Origin: Nitrospira sp.
GTDB lineage: Bacteria; Nitrospirota; Nitrospiria; Nitrospirales; Nitrospiraceae
DNA: 64,000 nt
Assembly: GCA_018242765.1 (NCBI GenBank)
Contig: JAFEBH010000025.1
Span: 62,001 to 126,000 of the forward strand
Reading direction: 5' to 3'
Within the stretch, counting starts at the first letter, position 1; each line of letters begins with the position of its first letter. The notes under the pieces are model-generated. The model saw only the letters and a list, made by a program, of their open reading frames with translations, had not been told where the DNA came from and did not search any database. Below are positions 35,057 to 43,856 of this stretch, in pieces. The position numbers and the translations under genes are program-made.

Positions 35057-36615
35057 CCCCTCTCTATAAACCGTTCCGCATCCTTCACCCGTAGCTCGCC
35101 AGAGATAAGTTTGGGGAGTAGCGTGTCGCGTATGGCAGAGAGTGTCTTGCTCTCCTCGATGCACAGCGCTTGCCTGGCAAGGATTGCATCGATGTGTCCG
35201 GCGATTACGTCTTGATCCTCAGGAAAGACGGGAACTTCCATTTTGCGTTGATCCTGCAGTGAGACATAGGGGGCCATGTCGGTCTGTCCAGCGACCGCGT
35301 CGATTTGCGCCTTTAAGTCACCACTTTGCATCCAGCAGTATAAAAGCGCCGGTTGTATCTGTTTGTGATTTAGAGATCGCCAGAAGCATACCTGAGGTGA
35401 GTAAACGAATGGCTGGGTGAACTGAGTTACACGGGCGAAGCGGCCAATCGTTCCCTTCGATGTGAAGGCCACATCTCCTGGACGACTCACCTTGTTCCCT
35501 GTTTTGGCAACACTGTCGTGCCTCAACACTTCCGCCCCTTCTGTATCGAATCCGTTATTGAGATTTCCTGCCCGAATAAAGGGGAGTCCTTGATCGCCGA
35601 GTTCAGAATTCTTTGCACGATAACCGTCACCAATCTCAAGCACACCTTGCCGAATAAGCTCTGCGGCCTCGACTCGTAGGGTATCTAAGCAGCTAAACCA
35701 CGACTTGAACAGCGCCCGTGCCATCGCCTCCAGCGTCTCATTCATCCGTCGGTTCAACTCGATCTTGTCGTCCAGCGTGCCAAGGATGTGGGCGATGGCG
35801 CGTTGCGCAGCAATCTGTGGAAGCGTGATGTGCATACGCCGCTGGTCGGTAAGGCTGACGTACTCAGCCATATCAGTTTGCCCCGCAACGCCTTTGAACT
35901 GAGCGAAGAATTCACTCCCGTGCATCCAGTAATAGAGGAAACGCGATTGGATCAAGGATTGATCAAGCGAGCGCCAAAAGCAAAGCTGCGGCGAGTACAC
36001 AAACCGCATCGTATCCTCACGAACGAAGGCGAAGCGGCCGACAGTACCCTTCGATGTGAAGACCACGTCACCAGGTTGACTCACCTTGTTGCCAACTCTT
36101 GAGAGAGCGTCACTTGGGAAGTGATCGGCTTCAGTAAACTGAAAGCCGTTGTTGATGTTGCCAGCACGAGCAAACGGCAGACCCGTTTGAGACAGTTCGC
36201 TATTCTTGGCGCGATATCCATCGCCTATCACGAGCTTTCCGTCGGCGAGCAGTTTGCTCACTTCATGACGCTGCCACTCCAAAGGCACTCTCGTTTTGCC
36301 TTCCGGCTCTTTGGCCTCCTGCACCACCACATATTCCTTCTGGATGATCTCTCGGAAGCGTTCTGGCACGTCGTCCCAGACATGGAGGTCCACCGGAAAG
36401 GGCAGATTGCTTTCGGCAAGAGCTTCTTTGAGATCCGCCACCTGTGGGCGCTGTTCAGGGGTGGTGAAAGCGACGAGATCGAGGTCAGAATTGGGACGGG
36501 TGGTCCATTTCACGCGGGACCCATAGGCCCACACGACGACACCGGGCAAGAACCGGCGCAGGAGATCGTTCAGCTGGTTGCGCTGCTCTGTTGTAAGGTC
36601 TATCGCATCCGTCAT
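35014..36615 (-). CDS. hsdS: MntA-type nucleotidyltransferase fused to type I specificity subunit HsdS
   Basis: Residues 1-105 form a complete minimal nucleotidyltransferase of the MntA antitoxin type: GS-x10-DxD (G32-S33 ... D44-x-D46, in YGSRVKWTTRPNSDLDLV) and the third Asp D76 (FPVDLHVW). From about residue 113 HsdS begins. Its two target-recognition domains (about 128-290 and 345-480) are strikingly alike: both start GDGYRAKNSEL, share RAGN(I/L)NNGF, NKVS(Q/R)PGDV, FTSKGT(V/I)GRFA and AGQTDMA-YVSL. Helical conserved regions lie between them and at the end (DKIELNRRMNETLEAMARAL; ILARQALCIEESKTL). The ATG at 36615 overlaps the hepT stop by 4 bases. The last dozen residues come from a RAYT relic. 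Confidence 0.9.
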   Translation of the reverse strand: MTDAIDLTTEQRNQLNDLLRRFLPGVVVWAYGSRVKWTTRPNSDLDLVAFTTPEQRPQVADLKEALAESNLPFPVDLHVWDDVPERFREIIQKEYVVVQEAKEPEGKTRVPLEWQRHEVSKLLADGKLVIGDGYRAKNSELSQTGLPFARAGNINNGFQFTEADHFPSDALSRVGNKVSQPGDVVFTSKGTVGRFAFVREDTMRFVYSPQLCFWRSLDQSLIQSRFLYYWMHGSEFFAQFKGVAGQTDMAEYVSLTDQRRMHITLPQIAAQRAIAHILGTLDDKIELNRRMNETLEAMARALFKSWFSCLDTLRVEAAELIRQGVLEIGDGYRAKNSELGDQGLPFIRAGNLNNGFDTEGAEVLRHDSVAKTGNKVSRPGDVAFTSKGTIGRFARVTQFTQPFVYSPQVCFWRSLNHKQIQPALLYCWMQSGDLKAQIDAVAGQTDMAPYVSLQDQRKMEVPVFPEDQDVIAGHIDAILARQALCIEESKTLSAIRDTLLPKLISGELRVKDAERFIERGCQSTARNSDSYMT

Positions 36616-37034
36616 TCCCACGTGGTTCCCGACATCGTCTGGTAGAGGCCGATGGCATCGTCAATGAAGTCGCCCATGAGGGCGAGGGTTTCTTCCGCCT
36701 TCTTTCCGCTATAGTCGTGAGCGGTGCTGGTGCGGGCATCCGCGTACTTCAGCCACTGTTCCACGGAAAAGGCAAAGAGATTGTTCTGTCCAGCCAGCTT
36801 CCACAACGGCTTGGGACTGTTGGGAACATCTGGCAAGCCAATTTCTTCGATGAGGTAGCGCTTGAGATCTTTCCATAGTGTGTCGTAACAAGTTTCAAAT
36901 CGCTGAATGACGGATTCCGCGATCGCTTCACGATCGATCTCGGTCAGTTCGGGACGGCTCTGCGCCTGCTGGTGGTTAGCGTATTGCAGTTCCAGATGCT
37001 TGAGGGCTTTCTGAAGCTTGTCGTAATCGATCAT
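36612..37034 (-). CDS. hepT: HEPN toxin of the HepT type
   Basis: A 140-residue helical protein of the HEPN nucleotidyltransferase-substrate-binding family (HI0074-like). It carries the R-x4-H-x-Y signature: R101-TSTA-H106-D-Y108. In HepT/MntA pairs, Arg and His form the RNase site, and the nearby Tyr is AMPylated by MntA to silence it. The MntA partner is the N-terminal domain of the next gene, overlapping by ATGA. AAGGA lies 9 bases before the start. The gene is inserted between hsdM and hsdS. Length and helical pattern are normal for the family. Confidence 0.88.
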   Translation of the reverse strand: MIDYDKLQKALKHLELQYANHQQAQSRPELTEIDREAIAESVIQRFETCYDTLWKDLKRYLIEEIGLPDVPNSPKPLWKLAGQNNLFAFSVEQWLKYADARTSTAHDYSGKKAEETLALMGDFIDDAIGLYQTMSGTTWE

Positions 37035-37084
37035 GTCACTCGTCCTTGTGATCCGAGTCCCGCTGGTCCCGCCGACTCCATCAG

Positions 37085-38695
37085 CTACTCTCCATACCCC
37101 AGTTCCTTAAGATTCGCAGCGATGGCAGCATCGAGCTTGGCAGATTCCTTCTGTTGCTCGCGTAGCGTCGCGGTGAGCCGCTTCATCTTTTCATCAAATG
37201 GCTCCCCGTCGTCCTCGACAGCTTCGGCGCCGACATAGCGTCCGGGGGTCAGTACATGGCCATGCTTGCGGATGTCTTCTAGCTTCGCCGCTTTGCAGAA
37301 ACCTGGAATGTCTTCGTAAGCCGTTCGTCCTTCGACATGTTCAGGACGAACAGCTTCCTTGTCGCCGCGCCAGGCGTGATAAGTGCCGGCAATCTTCCCG
37401 ATATCCTCTTCACTGAGCTCTCGATGGACTCGGTCAATCAGCGTGCCCATCTTGCGAGCATCGATGAAGAGTGTCTCACCACGACGGTCTCGGAAGCCCT
37501 GCCCTGAGCCTGCCGAACGGGTTCCATTCTTCTTGTTGCGTGCGAGGAACCATAGGCATACCGGAATTTGAGTGGAGTAGAACAATTGTCCTGGGAGCGC
37601 CACCATACAATCGACCAGATCCGCCTCGATGATGTTCTTGCGAATCTCTCCTTCGTTGGATTGGTTGGACGACATGGAACCATTCGCAAGCACGAACCCT
37701 GCGATCCCGGTCGGTGCCAGATGGTGGATGAAATGCTGCACCCAGGCGAAGTTGGCGTTACCGGCCGGCGGGGTGCCATAGACCCAGCGCTTGTCGTCCT
37801 TCAGTAGCTCGCCCCGCCAATCACTATCATTGAAAGGCGGATTCGCGAGGACATAGTCAGCTTTGAGGTCCGGATGCTTGTCGTTGTGAAACGTATCGCC
37901 GTGGGCGATTTGCGCGTCGATGCCACGGATGGCGAGATTCATTTTGGCCAGTCGCCAGGTCGTGTAATTGGACTCTTGTCCGTAGATAGAGATGTCGCCC
38001 AACCTGCCGCTGTGTGCTTCAATGAATTTCTCGCTGCTCACGAACATGCCGCCCGAACCGCAGCAGGGGTCGTAGACTCTGCCTTTGTACGGAGCCAGCA
38101 TCTCGACGAGGACGCGGACAACTCGGGATGGCGTATAGAACTGCCCGCCCTTTTTCCCTTCGGCGCTGGCGAACTGCGAGAGAAAATACTCGTAGACACG
38201 GCCAAGTGTGTCTTTTGCACGGTCGGCTGGAGCGCCCAATGCGATGTCGCTCACGAGATTGATCAACTGGCCAAGCCGCTGTTTGTCGAGACCTGGGCGG
38301 GCATAGTCTTTCGGCAGCACTCCCTTGAGCGACGGATTGTCCCGCTCGATGGCCGTCATCGCATCATCGACGATCGTCCCGATCGTCGGTTGCGGCGCGC
38401 TGGCCTTGAGATGTGACCACCGAGCCTCTTTGGGTACCCAGAAGATCCTCGCGGCCTTATATTCGTCTGGGTCTTCCGGATCAGCGCCCTGCTTTTTCTG
38501 CGCTTCAAGTTCGGCGTGCTTGGCCTCAAACGCATCCGAGATGTATTTCAAAAAGATCAGACCAAGCACGACATGCTTGTACTCCGCCGCATCCATGTTA
38601 TTGCGGAGTCCATCAGCCATCTGCCACAGCTTGGCCTCAAAGCCGAGATTGGCACCGGTGTCCTGCTTAGACGCTGTCTTTTCTTTTTTCGCCAT
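37085..38695 (-). CDS. hsdM: Type I DNA methyltransferase subunit (HsdM)
   Basis: About 536 residues. An N-terminal helical domain (FEAKLWQMADGLRNNMDAAE, KHVVLGLIFLKYISDAF) leads into the adenine-methylase core: motif I DPCCGSGGMF and motif IV NPPF (in LANPPFNDSDW). The tail contains HVLTPGRYVGAE as usual. Two in-frame inserts stand out: TRSAGSGQG (from 37502-37521) and AVRPEHVEGRTA (from 37323-37351), both translated repeat elements in surface positions. The ATG at 38695 follows AAGGGGAG. It is the first gene of the RM operon, in the order hsdM-hepT-mntA/hsdS-RAYT-hsdR. Confidence 0.94.
   Translation of the reverse strand: MAKKEKTASKQDTGANLGFEAKLWQMADGLRNNMDAAEYKHVVLGLIFLKYISDAFEAKHAELEAQKKQGADPEDPDEYKAARIFWVPKEARWSHLKASAPQPTIGTIVDDAMTAIERDNPSLKGVLPKDYARPGLDKQRLGQLINLVSDIALGAPADRAKDTLGRVYEYFLSQFASAEGKKGGQFYTPSRVVRVLVEMLAPYKGRVYDPCCGSGGMFVSSEKFIEAHSGRLGDISIYGQESNYTTWRLAKMNLAIRGIDAQIAHGDTFHNDKHPDLKADYVLANPPFNDSDWRGELLKDDKRWVYGTPPAGNANFAWVQHFIHHLAPTGIAGFVLANGSMSSNQSNEGEIRKNIIEADLVDCMVALPGQLFYSTQIPVCLWFLARNKKNGTRSAGSGQGFRDRRGETLFIDARKMGTLIDRVHRELSEEDIGKIAGTYHAWRGDKEAVRPEHVEGRTAYEDIPGFCKAAKLEDIRKHGHVLTPGRYVGAEAVEDDGEPFDEKMKRLTATLREQQKESAKLDAAIAANLKELGYGE
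37323..37351. repeat. Palindromic repeat inside hsdM
   Basis: Inverted pair GTTCGTCCT / AGGACGAAC around an 11-base centre (TCGACATGTTC). This is the widespread CTTCGACA-GTTCAGGACGAAC repeat type; in hsdM it is translated as VRPEHVEG. Confidence 0.7.
37502..37521. repeat. Repeat half-unit inside hsdM
   Basis: GCCCTGAGCCTGCCGAACGG, one arm of the same repeat class, translated in hsdM as part of TRSAGSGQG. The interior of the MITE-like element at 9722-9860 has related arms. Confidence 0.55.
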
Positions 38696-39132
38696 TGCTC
38701 CCCTTACCCTGTCGATCATCCCATATGCGCTAGACGCACTCAATAATCAGCTCACATTCCTCCCGCTCACCTGCCGTCTACCGTATTCACGAATATGGAC
38801 GAATTTTCGCCGAAGGATACTCGTTTCCCTCCAAGAAATCACGTACCAAAGGGAAGTGATAAGCATTGAGTGCTGAGTAGAGTATAGTCCGACCTGCGGC
38901 AAACGGAGTTGCGTCGAATACCTTCAGGAAGTGGTCCTTGAGAAGGAGTGAGACAGGGTTTGGACCAGACCAGTCGGATCTCGACTGGAAACAACTGGAC
39001 GTCGCGGAGATCAAACACCAGTCTGCTTTAAAACGGCCGCCGGCATGGTCATCGCTGAGACAATGGCACTCGAGTGTGACTGCCGTGTGTACAGCTTGAA
39101 TGCCCATTTAAAAAGGTTTCCGGGATATCTCG
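38696..39132. other. Intergenic upstream of hsdM, no gene recognised
   Basis: A 106-codon minus-strand frame (38787-39107) crosses this stretch; its last 45 residues look somewhat protein-like but no family, signal or ribosome-binding site is seen. The RM operon promoter should be here. Confidence 0.35.
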
Positions 39133-40431
39133 TTATCTTCCCGCCTCAGCCTGAGGATCCGTCCCGGAACGAGTCTGACCTACATCCAGCAGGATGGCGA
39201 CGAGCATGTCACTCATGACGTTCACGCCCGAACGGGCACGGGCGATGATCCAGTCCATGGTCATGATGAGCGGAATCGCGGCCAGAATGACCTGGTCCGG
39301 CAGACCGGCGGCAGCAAGAACGAGGGGCAACACGATCATGCCGGCTTCGGGAATGCCGGCGACCCCGGCCCCGGCAATGATGGAGGCGACGACGATCACG
39401 ATCTGCTTCGATAATGGTAGATCGTATCCAAGGGCATGGGCCAGGAACAGTGCCGCCATCGCTTCATAGAGCGTGATGCCGTCGTTATTGAGGTTCGTTC
39501 CGACACAGGCGGCCAGACGTGCCGATTGAGAAGAGACCTGCATGCGTTCGAGACAGCGAAGCGTGATCGGGACGGTCGCCAGACTGCTGTTACAGGAGAG
39601 CGCGGTCATGATGGCATCGGCCCCTTGGCCGATGTAGACGCTGGGAGATTTCTTTCCCACCAGCCATGCAACACAGGGATAGTAAAGCAGCGCATGCACC
39701 GCGAGACCGAGAAGCATGGCCGCAAGAAAAATCCACAGGGTCGCGAAGACTCCGATCCCGGATTTACCGACGACATTGGCCACCACGCCAAACACCGCGA
39801 ACGGTACGACGAGGATCACCCACCAGAGCACCGTTACGAGCCATCCATAGATTCTCTCAATGGCCCAGGCGGTGGTATCCAGCAATCTGTAAGCCCCACC
39901 GACCCTCCTCTTCGCCCACCGCAACGTCAGGCCAAGCGCAAGGGCCAGCAGCACGACTCCGATGATGTTATTGCTCCCGAATGGATCAGCGATCGTTCGA
40001 GGAATGTAGGCCATCAGGTCTTCGAGGGGATGCGCCGATGCCGTCAAGGCCGGCTTCAACGTCGTACCTGGTACGACTTGGAGTAGTTCCTCGACATGAC
40101 CTTGCCAGGATTTGCCGGGCTGCCAGAGATTCATGATGACCAGGCCGATCACCATGGCCACCGAGACGTTGACGAGGCAAATCATGAGGAGCTTCGCCCC
40201 CTGGCGCAGCGGTAAACTGGCACGGATCAGCGAATCCATGATCGCAAAGAAGATGAGTGGAACCGCAAGGGTTTTCAGCAACCAGACCACCCACAGTCCG
40301 AGTTTGCCCAGCTGTTCGTTGCGCAGACCGTTCAGGTAGGGTTCTTGTCCAAAGACCACGCCCAACGTGGCTCCGCACAGGACGGCGAGGAGGACTTGAG
40401 CATAGAGAGGAAATGGACTCGTGTGTGACAT
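39133..40431 (-). CDS. Dicarboxylate/amino acid:cation symporter (SDF family)
   Basis: A 432-residue membrane transporter of the DAACS/SDF family. It has eight predicted helices and two re-entrant loops. Marker segments: LLKTLAVPLIFFAIMDSLIR in helix 2-3, the serine-rich first re-entrant loop (ADAIMTALSCNSSLATVPITLR), TNLNNDGITLYEA (NMDGT-like motif) and AGAGVAGIPEAGMIVLPLVL. Substrates are usually C4-dicarboxylates, glutamate or aspartate with Na+ or H+. The gene lies downstream of the beta-grasp protein and the FAD/Fe-S oxidase on the same strand. Confidence 0.92.
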   Translation of the reverse strand: MSHTSPFPLYAQVLLAVLCGATLGVVFGQEPYLNGLRNEQLGKLGLWVVWLLKTLAVPLIFFAIMDSLIRASLPLRQGAKLLMICLVNVSVAMVIGLVIMNLWQPGKSWQGHVEELLQVVPGTTLKPALTASAHPLEDLMAYIPRTIADPFGSNNIIGVVLLALALGLTLRWAKRRVGGAYRLLDTTAWAIERIYGWLVTVLWWVILVVPFAVFGVVANVVGKSGIGVFATLWIFLAAMLLGLAVHALLYYPCVAWLVGKKSPSVYIGQGADAIMTALSCNSSLATVPITLRCLERMQVSSQSARLAACVGTNLNNDGITLYEAMAALFLAHALGYDLPLSKQIVIVVASIIAGAGVAGIPEAGMIVLPLVLAAAGLPDQVILAAIPLIMTMDWIIARARSGVNVMSDMLVAILLDVGQTRSGTDPQAEAGR

Positions 40432-40569
40432 CGCGAACCTCAGGTCGTGGCAGCATACATGGATGTCCGCTCAAAATCATGTTTCTACGCAGAGGGCTCA
40501 TGAGTCCTTCGCCGGAACGGCGGCGTTGGGAACGAGTGCCCTGCCTGGCTCTCGCCTAGGAGAAAAAGG

Positions 40570-40848
40570 TTAGGTCGGAATGTCTCGGTTGCCGTCGTAG
40601 GACGTGCGAGACTGGAAGGAGAATTTCACGACATCACCGTCACGAATCGGCGAGTCTTCCGAGCCGATCTTCTTATTGATGGTGATGAGCGCTTCTCGGT
40701 TCTGAATGAACGAACGCAGTCCGCCGAGTTGAGCCGGATGAGCCTCGATGAGTTGCTTCACGGTGGTCGTCCCTGAAACGGGAATTTCGAGCTCACTCTC
40801 ATCAACAGCGGCTCGCAAGGTCTGACCGAAGATCTGTATGGATACCAT
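40570..40848 (-). CDS. MoaD/ThiS-like beta-grasp protein without GG tail
   Basis: A 92-residue ubiquitin-like beta-grasp protein (MVSIQIFGQTLRA, TVKQLIEAHPAQLGGLRSFI, INKKIGSEDSPIRDGDVVKF). MoaD and ThiS end in Gly-Gly, which is activated and thiocarboxylated; here the C-terminus is YDGNRDIPT, so that chemistry is not available unless the protein is processed. An alternative is a binding partner or a TGS-like domain. An upstream start at 40875 is possible. The gene is 77 bases after the FAD/Fe-S oxidase and probably in its transcript. Confidence 0.75.
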   Translation of the reverse strand: MVSIQIFGQTLRAAVDESELEIPVSGTTTVKQLIEAHPAQLGGLRSFIQNREALITINKKIGSEDSPIRDGDVVKFSFQSRTSYDGNRDIPT

Positions 40849-40925
40849 CAGTGAGTCACCGGGCGAATCAGCCACATACGCTCAACCTGGAAGCGCGGCT
40901 ACTATACACGATTCTGGAGAGTGAC

Positions 40926-43760
40926 TCAGCTCTTCTCATGTTCACCGGCCCGATAGGCCTCCTGAAGCAGTTGCGCGACATGCTTCACCTGGACGGAATC
41001 GTCCACCCCATTCTTGAGCTGAATCATGCAGGCCGGACAGCTGGTGGCGACGACATTCGCGCCGGTCTTTGTGATCGCACGTGTTTTCCGCTCAAAGATC
41101 TTCTGCGAGGTGTTATAGTCCTTGACGAGATAGGTCCCTGCCCCACCGGCGCAGCGGTCGGCATCCGGCATCTCTATAAAATTCACGCCGGGCAACGCCG
41201 ACAACACCTGCCGTGGCTCCTTGGTCACCCCTGCCGCACGAAGATGGCAGGATGAATGGTAGGTCACATGTTGGGTGACGCCAGAACTCTTCGCCATGGG
41301 TGGATGCTGCGACGACCGAGCGACAAACTCTGAAATGTGGATGACCTTCTTGGCCAACTCTTCCGCTTGGAGCCGCTCAGGTCCGTCGGCAAAGAGCATG
41401 GGGTAATCTTTCAACATGAGGGTGCAGGAGGCGCACCCAGTCACGACACTGTCGTAGGAAGCAAACGACCGAAGGTTGAATTGCGCCCCATCGCGCGCAA
41501 GGTCGACATGGCCATAGGTTTGTACCGGCGTCCCTGAACAACGTTGTGGCGGGAGTGCAGGCTCGACTCCGTGCTTCTTCAAGACTTCGATGACGGCATC
41601 GCCCACTCCATCGTCGAAATAATTGGCCGCACAGCCGTGGAAATAGGCCACGGATCGAGTCGGAGAAGAGTCCGCTCCATCGGGAATCAAATGGGCATAT
41701 CGCTCCCGCAACTGCCGTGGTGCCAATTTCGGCAACACAAGATCGTGCGGCAATCGTGCCGTCGGAGCCAGGCCCTTCATGATCGGCGTCGTAATCCGTT
41801 CCAACAGTCGTCTGACGACGGGCCGGTCCCAGAGATGCTGCGTGGCGCCCAGAAACCGCAAAACAGATTCAAAAACGGCGCCCTTCGCCTGAAGCGTAAA
41901 GATCCAGCCGGCCAGTCTGTTGGGGTGCTCCGCACGCTTCCGAAGAATCAGATCCGACACGTCTACTCCGGCCGGACAGATCGTGCGACAGGATTTACAG
42001 TTCAGACAGGCTTCCACAACGCGTTTGGAATTCAGATAACTGTAGTCCTTTGAAGTGACGATTTCGAACCAGCCGCGTGAGCTCATGTCTTCCGATTGAA
42101 AGACATCGTACACGGGACAGACCGCATTGCACTTGGCACAGGTCGCGCAAGACTTGGAGAGTCTCGTGTAATCAATGTGGTCGGTAAAGGAGGCGTTGCT
42201 CAGCTTAATACCAGGATTCAGAACATTCCCCGGATCAAATACCCGTTTGACTTGAACAAAGAGGTCGTATAACTCCTCACCGAACATGGTTTTTACGAAT
42301 TCCGCACGAATTCGACCATCGCCGTGCTCGCCGCAAATCGATCCACCGAACCGATTCAGCACGGTCGAATGAACCTCTCGATAGGCCTGCACCATTTTGT
42401 CGAAATCACCGCGATCGTTCACATCCAACAACGGCACGATGTGCGCATTGCCGTTGCCGATATGGCCGAAGATGGCCACCGGTACGTTTTGTCCTTCAAA
42501 AAATTCTTCTAAATAGCGGATCAAATCGCTGATGCGTTGAGCCGGAACGACCACATCATCGACGAAGTTGATCGGCTTCTTTTTTGGATCAAACCGATAG
42601 AGGGTTGGATAGAGGGCCTTCCGCGCTTTCCAGAGCTGCTCCCGCCGTTCCGCATCAAACGCCAACGTCGGGGCCGAGGCCAACCGATACGGACGGCAGA
42701 TCACACCCAGGGCCTCGGCCTGCGCATGTAGACCAACCGCTCCTGAGTCGGCATCCAACTCAAGCAACAGTGTAGCCGCCGCATCCTGCGGAATGCCGTG
42801 TTGACCACGCCCGATCAAATTGAGCGTATTGGCATCCATGATTTCCAAGGCACTCGGTTGCAACGTCAGCAATTGCGGCACCGCCTCGCCGACTTCTTCA
42901 AGACTCCGGAAATGAATGAGCGCGGTCAACGTCGAAGCGGGCTTCTCAGCCAATGTGAGCGTCGCCTCACTCACGACTCCCAGTGTCCCTTCGCTCCCGA
43001 CAAAGAGCTTCGGTAGGTCGAACAAGCCTTGGGCAAGCCCATCAGCAAGGCCAAACAGATTGTACCCGGAACTATTTTTACTGACCGTCGGCCGTTTTGC
43101 CGCGATGAGTTCAGCATGGGCTTGTGTCAGCACCAGCACGTCACGTAATGCCGGCACCATGGTCAGCACCCGTTCAAGGACGGGATCATCGAGTCCATAC
43201 GCTCGTGCCTCGATCCATGTCGATGAGGTGAGACACAGACGGAGACTCCGCACATTGTCTTTGACGGATCCATACCGAAGGGTATGAGGTCCTGAGGAAT
43301 TATTTGCAATCATGCCACCGAGCTTGCACATGTCGCCACTCGAGGGATCGGGACCGAACAGCAACCCCTGGGAGTTGAGTTGTTTGTTCAACTCCGCCAG
43401 CACGATGCCCGGCTGGACCCTGGCCCAACGCTCCTCTCGATTGACTTCCAGAATGCGATTCAGACGTGAGACGTCGAGAATGATTCCTGAGCCGATCGCG
43501 GACCCGGTCAGATTCGTGCCGGCCGCACGAGGAGTGAGCGGAATCCCTCGTGACACGGCATACCTGATTGTCGCGGCCATGTCGTCTTCCGACTCCACAA
43601 GAACGACAGCCTTCGGCGGAATCCGATAGATGCTGGCATCCACCGCGTACGCCGTAATGGTCGGCACATCATCTTTGACTTTCGATGAGCCCAGAAGAGC
43701 GCGAAGATCGTTGGCGATGGCACGGGAATTGGTCGGCTGAATCAGGATGGAAGATGGCAT
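40926..43760 (-). CDS. FAD/Fe-S 2-hydroxyacid oxidoreductase (YdiJ/GlcD-GlcF-like fusion)
   Basis: A 944-residue fusion. The N-terminal half (about 1-530) is a FAD-linked oxidase of the D-lactate/glycolate/2-hydroxyglutarate type: PRAAGTNLTGSAIG, GGMIANNSSGPHTLRYG, and FGHIGNGNAHIVPLLD near the end. Then come two 4Fe-4S motifs (CATCAKCNAVCP and CLNCKSCRTICP) and a CCG-type domain with GCAANYFDDG, RCSGTPVQ and GCASCTLMLKDYP. It should oxidise a D-2-hydroxyacid and pass electrons to the quinone pool or a carrier. A divergent 2-hydroxyacid reductase gene is 96 bases away, suggesting a glycolate/glyoxylate or D-lactate shuttle. Confidence 0.92.
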   Translation of the reverse strand: MPSSILIQPTNSRAIANDLRALLGSSKVKDDVPTITAYAVDASIYRIPPKAVVLVESEDDMAATIRYAVSRGIPLTPRAAGTNLTGSAIGSGIILDVSRLNRILEVNREERWARVQPGIVLAELNKQLNSQGLLFGPDPSSGDMCKLGGMIANNSSGPHTLRYGSVKDNVRSLRLCLTSSTWIEARAYGLDDPVLERVLTMVPALRDVLVLTQAHAELIAAKRPTVSKNSSGYNLFGLADGLAQGLFDLPKLFVGSEGTLGVVSEATLTLAEKPASTLTALIHFRSLEEVGEAVPQLLTLQPSALEIMDANTLNLIGRGQHGIPQDAAATLLLELDADSGAVGLHAQAEALGVICRPYRLASAPTLAFDAERREQLWKARKALYPTLYRFDPKKKPINFVDDVVVPAQRISDLIRYLEEFFEGQNVPVAIFGHIGNGNAHIVPLLDVNDRGDFDKMVQAYREVHSTVLNRFGGSICGEHGDGRIRAEFVKTMFGEELYDLFVQVKRVFDPGNVLNPGIKLSNASFTDHIDYTRLSKSCATCAKCNAVCPVYDVFQSEDMSSRGWFEIVTSKDYSYLNSKRVVEACLNCKSCRTICPAGVDVSDLILRKRAEHPNRLAGWIFTLQAKGAVFESVLRFLGATQHLWDRPVVRRLLERITTPIMKGLAPTARLPHDLVLPKLAPRQLRERYAHLIPDGADSSPTRSVAYFHGCAANYFDDGVGDAVIEVLKKHGVEPALPPQRCSGTPVQTYGHVDLARDGAQFNLRSFASYDSVVTGCASCTLMLKDYPMLFADGPERLQAEELAKKVIHISEFVARSSQHPPMAKSSGVTQHVTYHSSCHLRAAGVTKEPRQVLSALPGVNFIEMPDADRCAGGAGTYLVKDYNTSQKIFERKTRAITKTGANVVATSCPACMIQLKNGVDDSVQVKHVAQLLQEAYRAGEHEKS

Positions 43761-43856
43761 GAGAACAACCCCATTTTAAACGGCGGGTCCGGAAAGGACA
43801 AGGCTGTTGTCGATTCAGAACGTAATCTCCTACAATGTGGGGGAAGACCAGCGAAT

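Noticed and set aside
38787..39107. 106-codon minus-strand frame upstream of hsdM
   Set aside because: No recognised domain and no start signal; kept as intergenic.
39436..40086. 216-codon plus-strand frame
   Set aside because: Antisense to the dicarboxylate symporter.
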